A DNA stretch of 16,669 bases from Candidatus Symbiobacter sp. (GCA_030054015.1 JASGCR010000011.1:1-16669), one strand, 5' to 3'. Shown: positions 7,998-16,228, counted from the stretch's first letter. Notes: generated by a model not told the origin, from the letters alone. Made by a program: numbers and translations.

Positions 7998-8120
7998 GCG
8001 TCATTACCCGCCGCTGCTTGGCGGTCGGGTAATCCCCCAGGCATTTTGGGAATAATACTCCTGGGGGATTACCCGACAGATTTATGCCGCTTCGCGGCAA
8101 AAATCTGCGGGTAATGACGC
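7998..8120 (-). repeat. Complete cloverleaf-forming palindromic element between rpoB and rpoC
   Basis: A 14-bp outer stem pairs 7998-8011 with 8107-8120 (GCGTCATTACCCGC with its complement). Inside are three hairpins: a small one with arms 8011-8014 and 8021-8024 (sharing one base with the outer stem), a perfect 18-bp one (8024-8041 with 8060-8077, 18-nt loop), and a 13-bp one with one mismatch (8078-8090 with 8094-8106, 3-nt loop). Together they form a four-way junction resembling a large tRNA cloverleaf. The element starts 16 bases past the rpoB stop in the direction of transcription. Read on the minus strand its core matches the element at 16570-16669 read on the plus strand. It encodes no protein. 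It resembles REP/BIME or MITE-type elements in general form; I do not recognise a named family. Confidence 0.82.
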
Positions 8121-8136
8121 ACTACGGAATCCCCCC

Positions 8137-11100
8137 TCACACCCGATCCGCCTTTAATTCGACATTCAAACACAGCGAGCGCAATTCCATCACCAACACG
8201 TTAAACGATTCCGGGATGCCGGATTGGAATTTATCATCGCCGCGCACAATCGATTCATAGACTTTGGTGCGGCCCGACACATCGTCGGATTTCACCGTCA
8301 GCATTTCCTGGAGGGTGTACGCCGCGCCATAGGCCTCTAACGCCCACACTTCCATTTCGCCAAAGCGTTGACCGCCAAATTGCGCCTTGCCGCCCAGCGG
8401 TTGCTGCGTCACCAAGCTATAGGGGCCAATTGACCGCGCATGAATTTTATCATCGACCAAATGATGCAATTTCAGCATGTAAATATAGCCCACCGTCACC
8501 TGGCGGTCGAATTTCTCGCCGGTGCGCCCATCCGTCAGATAGACCTGGCCCGAATGGGACAGTCCGGCCTTTTGCAGCATGGCGACGATGTCTTCAGCCC
8601 GCGCCCCGTCAAACACCGGCGTGGCAAAAGGAACCCCGTGACGCAAATTGCCCGCCATTTCCAATTTCTCATCCGGCGATAATTCGGCCAGCCGCGATCT
8701 TTCGTCCGCCGCATCGTAAATCGCCGCCAATTGTTGGTCGAGTAAAGTTTTGAGGCCTTTGGTCTCGGTCGCGGCATTGGGCAATTTGTTCAAACGTTTA
8801 ATCTTGTCCGACAAATCGCCAATTTGCCGCCCCAGCCCAGCCGAAGCCCAGCCCAAATGGGTCTCTAAAATCTGGCCGATATTCATGCGCGACGGCACCC
8901 CCAATGGGTTCAGCACCACATCGACCGGTGTGCCATCCTCAAGAAACGGCATGTCTTCGAGCGGGGTGATGCGCGAAATCACCCCCTTATTGCCGTGGCG
9001 ACCGGCCATTTTATCGCCGGGTTGCAATTTGCGCTTCACCGCGACGAAGACTTTGACCATCTTCATCACGCCGGGCGGCAATTCATCGCCGCGTTGCAAT
9101 TTTTCGACTTTATTGTCAAACCGGTCATTCAGCCGTTTGATCGACTCGTCAAATTGTTTGTTCAGACCTTCGATATTGGCCGCCGCCGCCTCATCCTCAA
9201 CCCCAATTTGCCGCCATTGACCGGGGGTCAATTTTTCAAGCATCGCCTCGGTCACTTTGCCGCCAATTTTGGTGCCTTTCGGCCCGTTGGTGACGTTTTG
9301 CCCCATCAGGGCATCCTTTAACTGGGCAAAGAAACTGCGTTCCAAAATGACTTTCTCGTCATCGCGGTCTTTGGCGAGGTTTTGGATTTCGCCGCGTTCA
9401 ATCGCGCGGGCGCGTTCGTCTTTTTCCAAGCCGCGGCGGGTAAAGACCCGCACATCGACGATGGTACCCGATACGCCGGGCGGTACCCGCATCGAGGAAT
9501 CCCGTACTTCCGAGGCTTTTTCGCCGAAAATCGCCCGCAGCAATTTCTCTTCGGGAGTCATAGGGGATTCGCCCTTGGGCGTCACTTTGCCGACCAAAAT
9601 ATCGCCCGCTTTGACTTCGGCCCCAATATAGACCATGCCGGCTTCGTCAAGGTTTTTCAGCGATTCCTCGGACAGATTGGGGATGTCGCGGGTGATTTGC
9701 TCTTCGCCCATTTTGGTGTCACGCGCCATCACTTCAAATTCTTCGATATGGATCGACGTAAACACATCGTCCGAGACAATGCGTTCCGAGATCAAAATCG
9801 AATCCTCGAAATTATAGCCATTCCACGGCATAAAGGCGCACAGCACATTGCGCCCCAACGCCAATTCGCCCAATTCGGTTGAGGGACCATCGGCAATAAT
9901 ATCGCCGGTACCGACCAGGTCGCCGACTTTGACCAAAGGCCGTTGGGTGATACAGGTATTTTGGTTCGAGCGTTGGAATTTCAACAAATTGTAAATATCG
10001 ACACCCCCGGCATCGGTGGTGCCGCGATCCGTCACCCGCACGACAATGCGTTTGGCATCGACCTGGTCGACAATGCCGCTGCGTTTGGCCACAATCGACA
10101 CGCCGCTATCCCGCGCCACCCGCGCTTCCATGCCAGTACCGACCAAAGGGGCCTCGGCACGGATGAGCGGCACCGCCTGACGTTGCATGTTCGACCCCAT
10201 CAAGGCGCGGTTGGCATCGTCATTTTCCAAGAACGGAATCAAGGCCGCCGCCACCGACACGAGTTGCTTGGGCGAGACATCAATGAGATCAATGTCTTGC
10301 GGCCGCGCCATGATGTAATTGCCGCTTTGGCGACAAGACACTAATTCATCGACAAAGCCATTATCCGGACGCAATTCGGCATTGGCCTCGGCCACGGTGG
10401 TGTAACGATTTTTATCGGGGAGAAAACGCCCCTCCTCCATCGCCGACAAATACATGGTCTCGTCCGTGACAATGCCATCGACAACCTTGCGATACGGGGC
10501 CTCGATAAAGCCATATTGATTGACGCGGGCAAAGGTCGCCAGGCTGTTGATCAGCCCAATATTCGGCCCTTCCGGGGTTTCAATCGGACAGATGCGGCCA
10601 TAATGGGTGGGATGCACGTCGCGCACTTCAAACCCCGCCCGTTCACGCGTCAGACCACCCGGCCCCAAAGCCGAGAGCCGCCTTTTATGGGTAATCTCCG
10701 ACAAAGGATTGGTTTGATCCATAAATTGCGACAATTGCGACGAGCCAAAAAATTCGCGCACCGATGCCGCCGCCGGTTTGGCATTGATCAAATCATTCGG
10801 CATGACATTGTCGATTTCGACCGTATTCATGCGTTCGCGGATCGCGCGTTCCATCCGAAGCAAGCCCAGGCGATATTGATTCTCCATCAATTCCCCGACC
10901 GAACGCACCCGCCGATTGCCCAAATGGTCAATATCATCGATTTCGCCGCGCCCATCTTTGAGGTCGCAGAGAATTTTCAAAATCGCCAGTATATCCGCCT
11001 TGGTCAAGACCCGTTCTTGATCGGGTTGCGCCGCCGCGGCAAAGCCCAGACGCGCATTCATTTTCACCCGCCCCACCGACGAGAGATCATAGCGGTCCAA

Positions 11101-12420
11101 ATCAAAGAATAATTGTTTGAACAGGTTTTCTGCCGTTTCCAGCAAAGTATGCGGCTCGCCCGGACGCATGAGACGGTAAATATCCATCAACGCATCTTCG
11201 CGGGTTTGATTGCGGTCAATTTTAAGCGTGTTGCGCAAATGCGGCCCGACAGCGACGTGATCAATCACCAGGATTTTGAGTTCTGACACCCCATTCTCAG
11301 CAAAAACCGCCAAGAGTTCCGGCGTAATCTCGTCACCCGCCTCGGCAAAAATTTCGCCCGTCGATTCATTGATCACATCGGATGCCATGTAATGGCCGTA
11401 TAATTCCTCGTCCGGGATGGCAATCTCGTGGAGTCCGTCTGCCACTAATTTTTGCGTCAAGCGTTGGGTGAGTTTTTCACCGCTTTTGGCCTGGACGACA
11501 AAATTCTGACCATCCACCAAGTCAAACGCCAATTTATTGCCGCGAAATCTTTCCGGCTGAAATTTGGTTTTCCAGGTAAAAAGGGTGGCCTCTTCGCCCG
11601 AAGCCTCCGCCGCGGGCGATGGGGTCGGCGTCGTCAGGCGGGTATAGATTTGGGATTGATAAAAATGCGCCAGAATTTCCTCGGACGACATGCCTTGGAT
11701 TTCGGGCGGAGTCTCGGCATCGGCGGGGTGCGCCGCCAAAATTTGTTCCGATGCCGCCGAGGGCAAGGCATAAAGCAACGTCGTGGCCGGCAATTTGCGC
11801 CTGCGGTCAATCCGGACATAAAGATGGTCTTTGGCATCAAATTCAAAATCAAGCCACGAGCCACGATACGGGATCACCCGCGCGGCAAATAAATATTTGC
11901 CCGAAGAATGGGTTTTGCCTTTGTCATGGTCGAAAAACACGCCAGGACTGCGGTGCATTTGGCTGACAATCACGCGCTCGGTGCCGTTAATGATAAAGGT
12001 GCCTTTATCGGTCATGAGCGGCATGTCGCCCATATAAACGGCTTGTTCCTTGATGTCACGGATGGAACGCGCCCCGGTTTCTTCATCGACATCCCACACC
12101 ACCAGGCGCAACGTCACCTTAAGCGGGGCGGCAAAGGTCACGCCCCGCTGTTGACATTCCTCGACATCGAATTTGGGGGCTTCGAGTTCGTATTTGACGA
12201 ATTCAAGCTGGGCGCGGTCGGCAAAATCTTTGATCGGAAAAACCGAACGGAACACTTCTTGGAGGCCAACCGGCTTGCGGCTGGTCGGGGCAACATCCAT
12301 TTGTAAAAAATGTTTGTAGGAATCGAGTTGAACCTCGATTAAATTGGGCATGGGGGCAACTTCGCGGATACGTCCAAAATTTTTGCGCATCCGTTTACGG
12401 TCAGTAAAGGAAATGGCCAT
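8137..12420 (-). CDS. rpoB: DNA-directed RNA polymerase subunit beta
   Basis: This is the RNA polymerase beta subunit, 1427 residues against 1342 in E. coli; alphaproteobacterial RpoB is generally longer because of lineage inserts. One likely insert is the Pro/Ala/Glu-rich stretch near residues 260-275 (TTPTPSPAAEASGEEA). The rifampicin pocket is wild type: offset by 52 from E. coli numbering, S560, Q565, D568, H578, R581, S583 and L585 correspond to S508, Q513, D516, H526, R529, S531 and L533. Other core motifs present are RDVHPTHYGRICPIETPEGP, NVLCAFMPWNGYNFEDSI and GNKGVISRITPLEDMPFLED near residue 1140. The C-terminal FGEMEVWALEAYGAAYTLQE segment, which contacts beta', is complete. The ATG at 12420 has AGGGG 5 nt upstream. 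The gene is separated by 208 bases from rplL and by 294 bases from rpoC. The gene is intact and reads as the single housekeeping copy. Confidence 0.98.
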   Translation of the reverse strand: MAISFTDRKRMRKNFGRIREVAPMPNLIEVQLDSYKHFLQMDVAPTSRKPVGLQEVFRSVFPIKDFADRAQLEFVKYELEAPKFDVEECQQRGVTFAAPLKVTLRLVVWDVDEETGARSIRDIKEQAVYMGDMPLMTDKGTFIINGTERVIVSQMHRSPGVFFDHDKGKTHSSGKYLFAARVIPYRGSWLDFEFDAKDHLYVRIDRRRKLPATTLLYALPSAASEQILAAHPADAETPPEIQGMSSEEILAHFYQSQIYTRLTTPTPSPAAEASGEEATLFTWKTKFQPERFRGNKLAFDLVDGQNFVVQAKSGEKLTQRLTQKLVADGLHEIAIPDEELYGHYMASDVINESTGEIFAEAGDEITPELLAVFAENGVSELKILVIDHVAVGPHLRNTLKIDRNQTREDALMDIYRLMRPGEPHTLLETAENLFKQLFFDLDRYDLSSVGRVKMNARLGFAAAAQPDQERVLTKADILAILKILCDLKDGRGEIDDIDHLGNRRVRSVGELMENQYRLGLLRMERAIRERMNTVEIDNVMPNDLINAKPAAASVREFFGSSQLSQFMDQTNPLSEITHKRRLSALGPGGLTRERAGFEVRDVHPTHYGRICPIETPEGPNIGLINSLATFARVNQYGFIEAPYRKVVDGIVTDETMYLSAMEEGRFLPDKNRYTTVAEANAELRPDNGFVDELVSCRQSGNYIMARPQDIDLIDVSPKQLVSVAAALIPFLENDDANRALMGSNMQRQAVPLIRAEAPLVGTGMEARVARDSGVSIVAKRSGIVDQVDAKRIVVRVTDRGTTDAGGVDIYNLLKFQRSNQNTCITQRPLVKVGDLVGTGDIIADGPSTELGELALGRNVLCAFMPWNGYNFEDSILISERIVSDDVFTSIHIEEFEVMARDTKMGEEQITRDIPNLSEESLKNLDEAGMVYIGAEVKAGDILVGKVTPKGESPMTPEEKLLRAIFGEKASEVRDSSMRVPPGVSGTIVDVRVFTRRGLEKDERARAIERGEIQNLAKDRDDEKVILERSFFAQLKDALMGQNVTNGPKGTKIGGKVTEAMLEKLTPGQWRQIGVEDEAAAANIEGLNKQFDESIKRLNDRFDNKVEKLQRGDELPPGVMKMVKVFVAVKRKLQPGDKMAGRHGNKGVISRITPLEDMPFLEDGTPVDVVLNPLGVPSRMNIGQILETHLGWASAGLGRQIGDLSDKIKRLNKLPNAATETKGLKTLLDQQLAAIYDAADERSRLAELSPDEKLEMAGNLRHGVPFATPVFDGARAEDIVAMLQKAGLSHSGQVYLTDGRTGEKFDRQVTVGYIYMLKLHHLVDDKIHARSIGPYSLVTQQPLGGKAQFGGQRFGEMEVWALEAYGAAYTLQEMLTVKSDDVSGRTKVYESIVRGDDKFQSGIPESFNVLVMELRSLCLNVELKADRV

Positions 12421-12460
12421 AGGAACCCCTATTTACATAAGTTTACGAATCAGTCATGTT

Positions 12461-12493
12461 CGACATTATATGTGGGGTGAACCCACATTGTCG
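12461..12493. promoter_or_regulatory. Hairpin in the rplL-rpoB spacer
   Basis: ATGTGGG (12470-12476) pairs with CCCACAT (12482-12488) around a 5-base loop, and CGACA (12461-12465) pairs with TGTCG (12489-12493), leaving a 4-base bulge. It lies about 40-70 nt upstream of the rpoB start. In E. coli the equivalent spacer holds a transcription attenuator and an RNase III processing site, so a similar balancing role between ribosomal protein and polymerase genes is plausible. The bulged stem is compatible with processing; there is no downstream U-run. Confidence 0.4.
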
Positions 12494-12550
12494 GTGTTTT
12501 TAAGAGCCTTTATCGATCAAAACGTCCGGCCCTACGCCTTGACAAGAATC

Positions 12551-12618
12551 CACCGCCACCGTTTGGACAATCCCCATTCGGGCGATGCCCAAAACCGGAC
12601 AGCCAAAAAGTGGCGGTG
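12551..12618. promoter_or_regulatory. Branched hairpin directly downstream of rplL
   Basis: CACCGCCAC (12551-12559) pairs perfectly with GTGGCGGTG (12610-12618). Inside, GTTTGG near 12561 can pair with CCAAAAC near 12600, and GGGC/GCCC around GAT gives an apical hairpin. The structure begins about 10 nt after the rplL stop in the transcript. It could reduce read-through into rpoB, as attenuators do at this junction elsewhere. No terminal U-tract is seen. Confidence 0.4.
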
Positions 12619-12628
12619 AAAACCTAAA

Positions 12629-13003
12629 TTACTTTACGTCAACCTTGGCACCCGCATCTTCAAGCTGTTTCTTGAGCTTGGCGGCTTCGTCTTTCGACAC
12701 GCCTTCTTTCACCGGTTTGGGCGCGCCCTCAACCAAATCTTTGGCTTCTTTGAGGCCAAGGCCGGTAATGGCGCGGACTTCTTTGATCACATTGATCTTA
12801 TTGGCGCCGGCATCGGTCAGCATCACGGTAAATTCGGTCTTTTCTTCGACCACCGCCGCCCCAGCGCCTGGAGCCGCCGCCATCATGGCGACCGGCGCCG
12901 CTGCCGACACGCCCCATTTTTCTTCGAGCAATTTTGACAATTCCGCCGCTTCAATCACGGTCAAGGCCGACAGGCTATCGACCAATTTTTGTAAATCCGC
13001 CAT
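12629..13003 (-). CDS. rplL: 50S ribosomal protein L7/L12
   Basis: This is the 124-residue stalk protein, which binds L10 as dimers and recruits translation factors (EF-Tu, EF-G, IF2). The N-terminal dimerisation domain (residues 1-32), the Ala/Gly/Met-rich hinge (AAPVAMMAAAPGAGAAV) and the C-terminal domain (EKTEFTVMLTDAGANKINVIKEVR, then GLGLKEAKDLVEGAP and the VDVK end) are all present at normal length. The ATG at 13003 has AGGAG 10 nt upstream. It follows rplJ by 42 bases in the same transcript and precedes rpoB. Confidence 0.97.
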   Translation of the reverse strand: MADLQKLVDSLSALTVIEAAELSKLLEEKWGVSAAAPVAMMAAAPGAGAAVVEEKTEFTVMLTDAGANKINVIKEVRAITGLGLKEAKDLVEGAPKPVKEGVSKDEAAKLKKQLEDAGAKVDVK

Positions 13004-13045
13004 TTTGTGATAACTCCTGGTTCTAGGGATAAATAAAACGAGAAC

Positions 13046-13564
13046 TTAAGCTGCCGCGTCTTTGGTGGCATGGGCATTCAAAACCCGCGCCAATTGACCA
13101 GCAGGTGCTTGCAACACCGCCGCGATTTTGGTTGCCGGAGCGACCAATACCCCGACCAATTTCCCGCGCAATTCATCGAGCGAGGGCAAGGCCGCCAGGG
13201 TTTCAATGCCCGATTTATCGAGCAATTGCCCGTTCATCGCGCCACCCTTGATGGTCACTTTTTCGTTCGATTTGGCATAGTTTACGGCAATTTTAGCCGC
13301 CGCCACCGGATCAACGGAATATCCTATCGCCGTTGGCCCGCGAAACAGCGGATCAAGTTGCGCATAATCTGTACCCGTCAGAGCGCGACGTGCCAGCCGG
13401 TTCTTTGCTACCTTAAGTCCGGCCCCCGCTGCCCGCATTTTACGACGAAAATCCGTCAGCTCGGCCACAGTCAAGCCTTTGAGTTCCGTCACCACCACCA
13501 GGTTTGATGCCTTTAAGGTGGTTTGCAGCGTCTCGACCAACTCCTGTTTCATGGAACGGTCCAC
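13046..13564 (-). CDS. rplJ: 50S ribosomal protein L10 (GTG start)
   Basis: L10 anchors the L7/L12 dimers to 23S rRNA at the stalk base. I chose the GTG at 13564 (MDRSMKQELVETLQ), giving 172 residues, the usual length. AAGGAG lies 6 nt upstream, and the 16 extra residues available upstream (from 13612) do not resemble L10. The rRNA-binding region (VVTELKGLTVAELTDFRRKMR, KVAKNRLARRAL) and the C-terminal Ala-rich L12-binding helix (residues about 135-172) are visible. The gene is preceded by a long structured leader, as expected for L10 autoregulation of rplJ-rplL. Confidence 0.96.
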   Translation of the reverse strand: MDRSMKQELVETLQTTLKASNLVVVTELKGLTVAELTDFRRKMRAAGAGLKVAKNRLARRALTGTDYAQLDPLFRGPTAIGYSVDPVAAAKIAVNYAKSNEKVTIKGGAMNGQLLDKSGIETLAALPSLDELRGKLVGVLVAPATKIAAVLQAPAGQLARVLNAHATKDAAA

Positions 13565-13962
13565 GACTCTCTCCTTATGGTTGGGAAGCCCAAACGCATG
13601 AAACTTCCCCAATTTGCACCAAAGCCAATGGCCTTTCCCGTCAAAGGAAACCCGCCATCAACCAGCGTGCCTGTCCCAGAAACTTTTTATCCCCAACTTG
13701 CGGATAGATAAATTTCTGTCTCTTGGTGGCGCGTGGGTCGCTCCCACACCTTAAATTTTGGCCGATCCAAAATACCCTCAGTCACGGACAGGATTTTTTC
13801 TGACTCCCCGCCGCCAAGGATTTCCCTATGGGCATCCCTTGGGCCGCGATGAATCAAGAAATCCCCTTTTGTCGCCCGGCCTTTTGGCAAGGCCTGGTGA
13901 CAAAACGGCAATGTCATCGCCGCGAGTTATTTCGATTCTAACTCACGCGACTCAATCTGAAG
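13565..13962 (-). promoter_or_regulatory. Long structured leader of rplJL (candidate L10-binding region)
   Basis: The 502-base spacer between rplA and rplJ contains no credible gene. Downstream of the likely promoter, about 400 nt form the rplJ leader. It contains a two-part stem: TTTTGTC (13867-13873) with GACAAAA (13899-13905), and inside it GGCCTT (13878-13883) with AAGGCC (13889-13894), separated by a 4x4 internal loop. A second hairpin spans 13814-13842 (CCAAGG with CCTTGG, plus CCC with GGG). In many bacteria L10 represses its own translation by binding such a leader; assignment here rests on position and structure, not on a covariance match. Confidence 0.45.
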
Positions 13963-13997
13963 AGTGTAGACAACACATCTTTGTTGTCATTTGTCAA
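13963..13997 (-). promoter_or_regulatory. Probable rplJL promoter
   Basis: About 70-100 bases past the rplA stop, the minus strand carries a perfect TTGACA (13992-13997) preceded by an A-rich run (14001-14014). A second -35-like hexamer ATGACA (13985-13990) is followed after 16 bases by TACACT (13963-13968), a 4/6 match to the -10 box. The spacing from the TTGACA itself to TACACT would be 23, too long, so the exact boxes are uncertain. Confidence 0.45.
13969..13988. promoter_or_regulatory. Inverted repeat inside the rplJL promoter
   Basis: GACAACA (13969-13975) and TGTTGTC (13982-13988) form a perfect 7-bp inverted repeat with a 6-base loop. It lies between the -35 and -10 candidates of the rplJL promoter, a typical place for a repressor operator. 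No regulator can be named. Confidence 0.3.
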
Positions 13998-14066
13998 GCT
14001 ATTTTTTTCAAATCGTGATGCCTGGGCAAAAATCCGCCCCTGGTTTCCCCACGAAATGCGTCGTGA

Positions 14067-14765
14067 TCACGCACCGGCAACGCTGGCGGGATCAAGCTTA
14101 ATCCCCGGCCCCATGGTGGAAGAAAGACTGATTTTCTTGACATAAGTACCCTTGATCCCCGAAGGACGGGCGCGATTAATCGCGTCAACAAAGCTTTGTA
14201 CATTTTCGACCAGGGCTTTTTCGCTAAAACTGGCCTTGCCCACGCCGGCATGAACAATCCCGGCTTTTTCGCCGCGAAATTGCACTTGCCCGCCTTTGGC
14301 GGCCTTGACCGCCTCGGCCACATCCATCGTCACGGTACCCAATTTCGGATTGGGCATCAAACCGCGCGGGCCAAGTACTTTGCCCAGCCGACCGACCAAG
14401 GCCATCATATCCGGCGTGGCGATGCAGCGATCAAAATCAATCGTGCCGCCCTGGACTTGTTCCACCAAATCCTCCGCCCCGACCAAATCGGCCCCGGCCG
14501 CCCGCGCCTGGTCGGCGCGATCGCCACGGGCAAACACCGCCACCCGCATGGTTTTGCCGGTACCATGAGGCAATGACACCACCCCGCGCAAGGCTTGTTC
14601 CGATTTGCGGGGATCGATATTCAAATTCATTGCAATTTCGATGGTTTCATCAAATTTTGCTTTGGCCCGTTGTTTGAGCATCGTCACCGCATTGCCCAAA
14701 CCATAGGCTTGATTGACATCAATCCCTTCTTGGGCATTTTTCAATCTTTTGCCAATTTTTGCCAT
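14067..14765 (-). CDS. rplA: 50S ribosomal protein L1
   Basis: L1 forms the mobile L1 stalk at the ribosomal E site and in many bacteria represses the rplKA mRNA. The 232-residue product has the expected length. It shows MAKIGKRLKNAQEG at the start, the domain II segment (GADLVGAEDLVEQVQ, then DRCIATPDMMALVGRLGKVLGPRGLMPNPK) and the conserved C-terminus GTYVKKISLSSTMGPGIKLD. The ATG at 14765 has GAGG 8 nt upstream. It follows rplK by 77 bases; a short GC-rich self-complementary stretch around 14788-14813 lies in that spacer. Confidence 0.97.
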   Translation of the reverse strand: MAKIGKRLKNAQEGIDVNQAYGLGNAVTMLKQRAKAKFDETIEIAMNLNIDPRKSEQALRGVVSLPHGTGKTMRVAVFARGDRADQARAAGADLVGAEDLVEQVQGGTIDFDRCIATPDMMALVGRLGKVLGPRGLMPNPKLGTVTMDVAEAVKAAKGGQVQFRGEKAGIVHAGVGKASFSEKALVENVQSFVDAINRARPSGIKGTYVKKISLSSTMGPGIKLDPASVAGA

Positions 14766-14842
14766 TTTGTCATCCTCGTTTCACGGGCGCGGCCCTTGGG
14801 TCGCCCCTGCCCGAACCATCTTGTCATTAAAATTTGCGCCGT

Positions 14843-15274
14843 TTATTCGACCACTTCGAGTCCCATGGAACGCGCCGAACCCACAATCATCCGACTGGCC
14901 GCCTCAACATCATTGGCATTTAAGTCGGCCATTTTCTTTTCCGCGATGTCGCGGATTTGCGCCATTTTAATCGTACCCGATTTCGCGCCCTTGCCCGTGG
15001 TTTGCGAGCCTTTTTCAATGCCCGCCGCCTTTTTAAGGAAATAAGAGACTGGCGGCGTTTTGGTCACAAACGAAAAACTGCGATCCCCATAGGCGGTGAT
15101 CACCACCGGAATTGGCATCCCCGGCTCAAGCGATTGGGTGGCGGCATTAAATGCCTTGCAAAATTCCATAATATTAAGGCCGCGCTGCCCCAAAGCCGGG
15201 CCAATCGGCGGTGAAGGATTGGCTTTACCCGCCGGAACTTGCAATTTAATATAGCCCGCGATTTTTTTTGCCAT
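14843..15274 (-). CDS. rplK: 50S ribosomal protein L11
   Basis: L11 binds the GTPase-associated centre of 23S rRNA and is the thiopeptide contact. I chose the ATG at 15274 (MAKKIAGYIKLQVPAG, 143 residues), which matches the family start and has GGGGA about 6 nt upstream. An in-frame ATG four codons earlier (15286) lacks a ribosome binding site. The N-terminal proline-rich PPIGPALGQRGLNIMEF and the C-terminal RNA-binding half (GKGAKSGTIKMAQIRDIAEKKM, ASRMIVGSARSMGLEV) are complete. It lies 111 bases after nusG and opens the rplK-rplA pair. Confidence 0.96.
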   Translation of the reverse strand: MAKKIAGYIKLQVPAGKANPSPPIGPALGQRGLNIMEFCKAFNAATQSLEPGMPIPVVITAYGDRSFSFVTKTPPVSYFLKKAAGIEKGSQTTGKGAKSGTIKMAQIRDIAEKKMADLNANDVEAASRMIVGSARSMGLEVVE

Positions 15275-15385
15275 TTTTTTCCCCATTTATGGACGGACGG
15301 TGCCGCCCCAATGTATATCATCATGTTATCGGTTACGCCAAATTAGGGGGGAAGCATTACGCCCCGCCCCACGGCGACAACCTGG

Positions 15386-15916
15386 TTACAATTTCTCGAC
15401 CTGGGAATATTCCAATTCCACCGGTGTCGAGCGTCCAAAAATCGACACCGCGACTTTCACCCGTGACCGCTCTTCATCCACCTCTTCGACCGAACCATTA
15501 AACGAGGCAAACGGCCCATCCGACACGCGTACCTGCTCGCCAATTTCAAAGCGGATTGAGGGTTTGGGACGATCAACCCCCTCTTTGATTTGGCGAATAA
15601 TCCGATCAGCTTCGCGGTCGGAAATCGGTGCCGGTTTGCCCTTGCCGCCCAAAAAGCCCGTGACTTTAGGCGTGGTCATCACCAAATGCCAGGCCCGATC
15701 CGACATCTCCATATGGATCAGAATATAACCTGGTATGAGTTTGCGCTCGGCATTCACCTTGGTGCCGCGCCGCACTTCGACCACTTCCTCGGTCGGCACC
15801 AGGATTTCTGCCAAAGCTTCGGGCATATTATGGTGTTCAAATTGTTCGCGTATGGCTTGCGAAACTTTTTTCTCGAACCCCGAATAAACGTGAATGACGT
15901 ACCAATGCATGGCCAT
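15386..15916 (-). CDS. nusG: Transcription termination/antitermination factor NusG
   Basis: NusG binds the beta' clamp, raises processivity and links RNA polymerase to Rho or the ribosome. The 176-residue product has the NGN domain (MAMHWYVIHVYSGFEKKV up to GFLGGKGKPAPI) and the C-terminal KOW domain (GEQVRVSDGPFASFNGSVEEVDEE, then VSIFGRSTPVELEYSQVEKL). The ATG at 15916 has AAGGGA 8 nt upstream, lying within the last codons of secE, so the two genes are tightly coupled with only 4 bases between them. An ATG two codons later (15910) is a less likely start. Confidence 0.97.
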   Translation of the reverse strand: MAMHWYVIHVYSGFEKKVSQAIREQFEHHNMPEALAEILVPTEEVVEVRRGTKVNAERKLIPGYILIHMEMSDRAWHLVMTTPKVTGFLGGKGKPAPISDREADRIIRQIKEGVDRPKPSIRFEIGEQVRVSDGPFASFNGSVEEVDEERSRVKVAVSIFGRSTPVELEYSQVEKL

Positions 15917-15920
15917 CGGG

Positions 15921-16118
15921 TTAATCCCTTAATCCCAAAATCAGCCGCACCAAATATCCCAGCAATTGATCGGCCGCGAAAAAAAACAAAGCCGCCAATA
16001 CCACCATGATGAACACCATTATGGTGCTGGTGATGGTTTCTTTGCGGGTCGGCCAGGTGACTTTTTCGGCCTCTTGTCTTACCTGTTTATAAAAGACCAG
16101 GGGGCTGGTTTTGCTCAT
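15921..16118 (-). CDS. secE: Preprotein translocase subunit SecE
   Basis: SecE clamps SecY in the SecYEG channel of the inner membrane. I chose the ATG at 16118 (MSKTSPLVFYKQVRQEAEKV), giving 65 residues, the single-helix short form typical of alphaproteobacteria. The frame extends upstream to 16175, but those 19 residues are not SecE-like. The amphipathic segment with the family motif KVTWPTRKET (19-28) and one membrane helix (about 30-58, TIMVFIMVVLAALFFFAAD) are visible. The ribosome binding site is weak, and an out-of-frame ATG a few bases upstream terminates at a TGA overlapping the start codon. Confidence 0.93.
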   Translation of the reverse strand: MSKTSPLVFYKQVRQEAEKVTWPTRKETITSTIMVFIMVVLAALFFFAADQLLGYLVRLILGLRD

Positions 16119-16228
16119 TTTTTCATTCGCCAAGTTAAAATTCAACGCCAGGCACAACAAGCATCGCGCCGCCAATCATGGCCTGGGTTCCCAAAGTTTC
16201 GTTTTCCGGGTGGTCTTACCAACACCCT

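Noticed and set aside
7934..8120. Intrinsic terminator for rpoB
   Set aside because: The hairpins are strong but no U-rich tract follows on the minus strand, and termination here would uncouple rpoC.
10665..10755. Rifampicin-resistance substitutions in RpoB
   Set aside because: All checked positions (S560, Q565, D568, H578, R581, S583, L585) carry the wild-type residue.
13687..13917. 76-codon minus-strand open frame in the rplJ leader
   Set aside because: No family resemblance, no convincing ribosome binding site, and it overlaps the hairpins of the leader.
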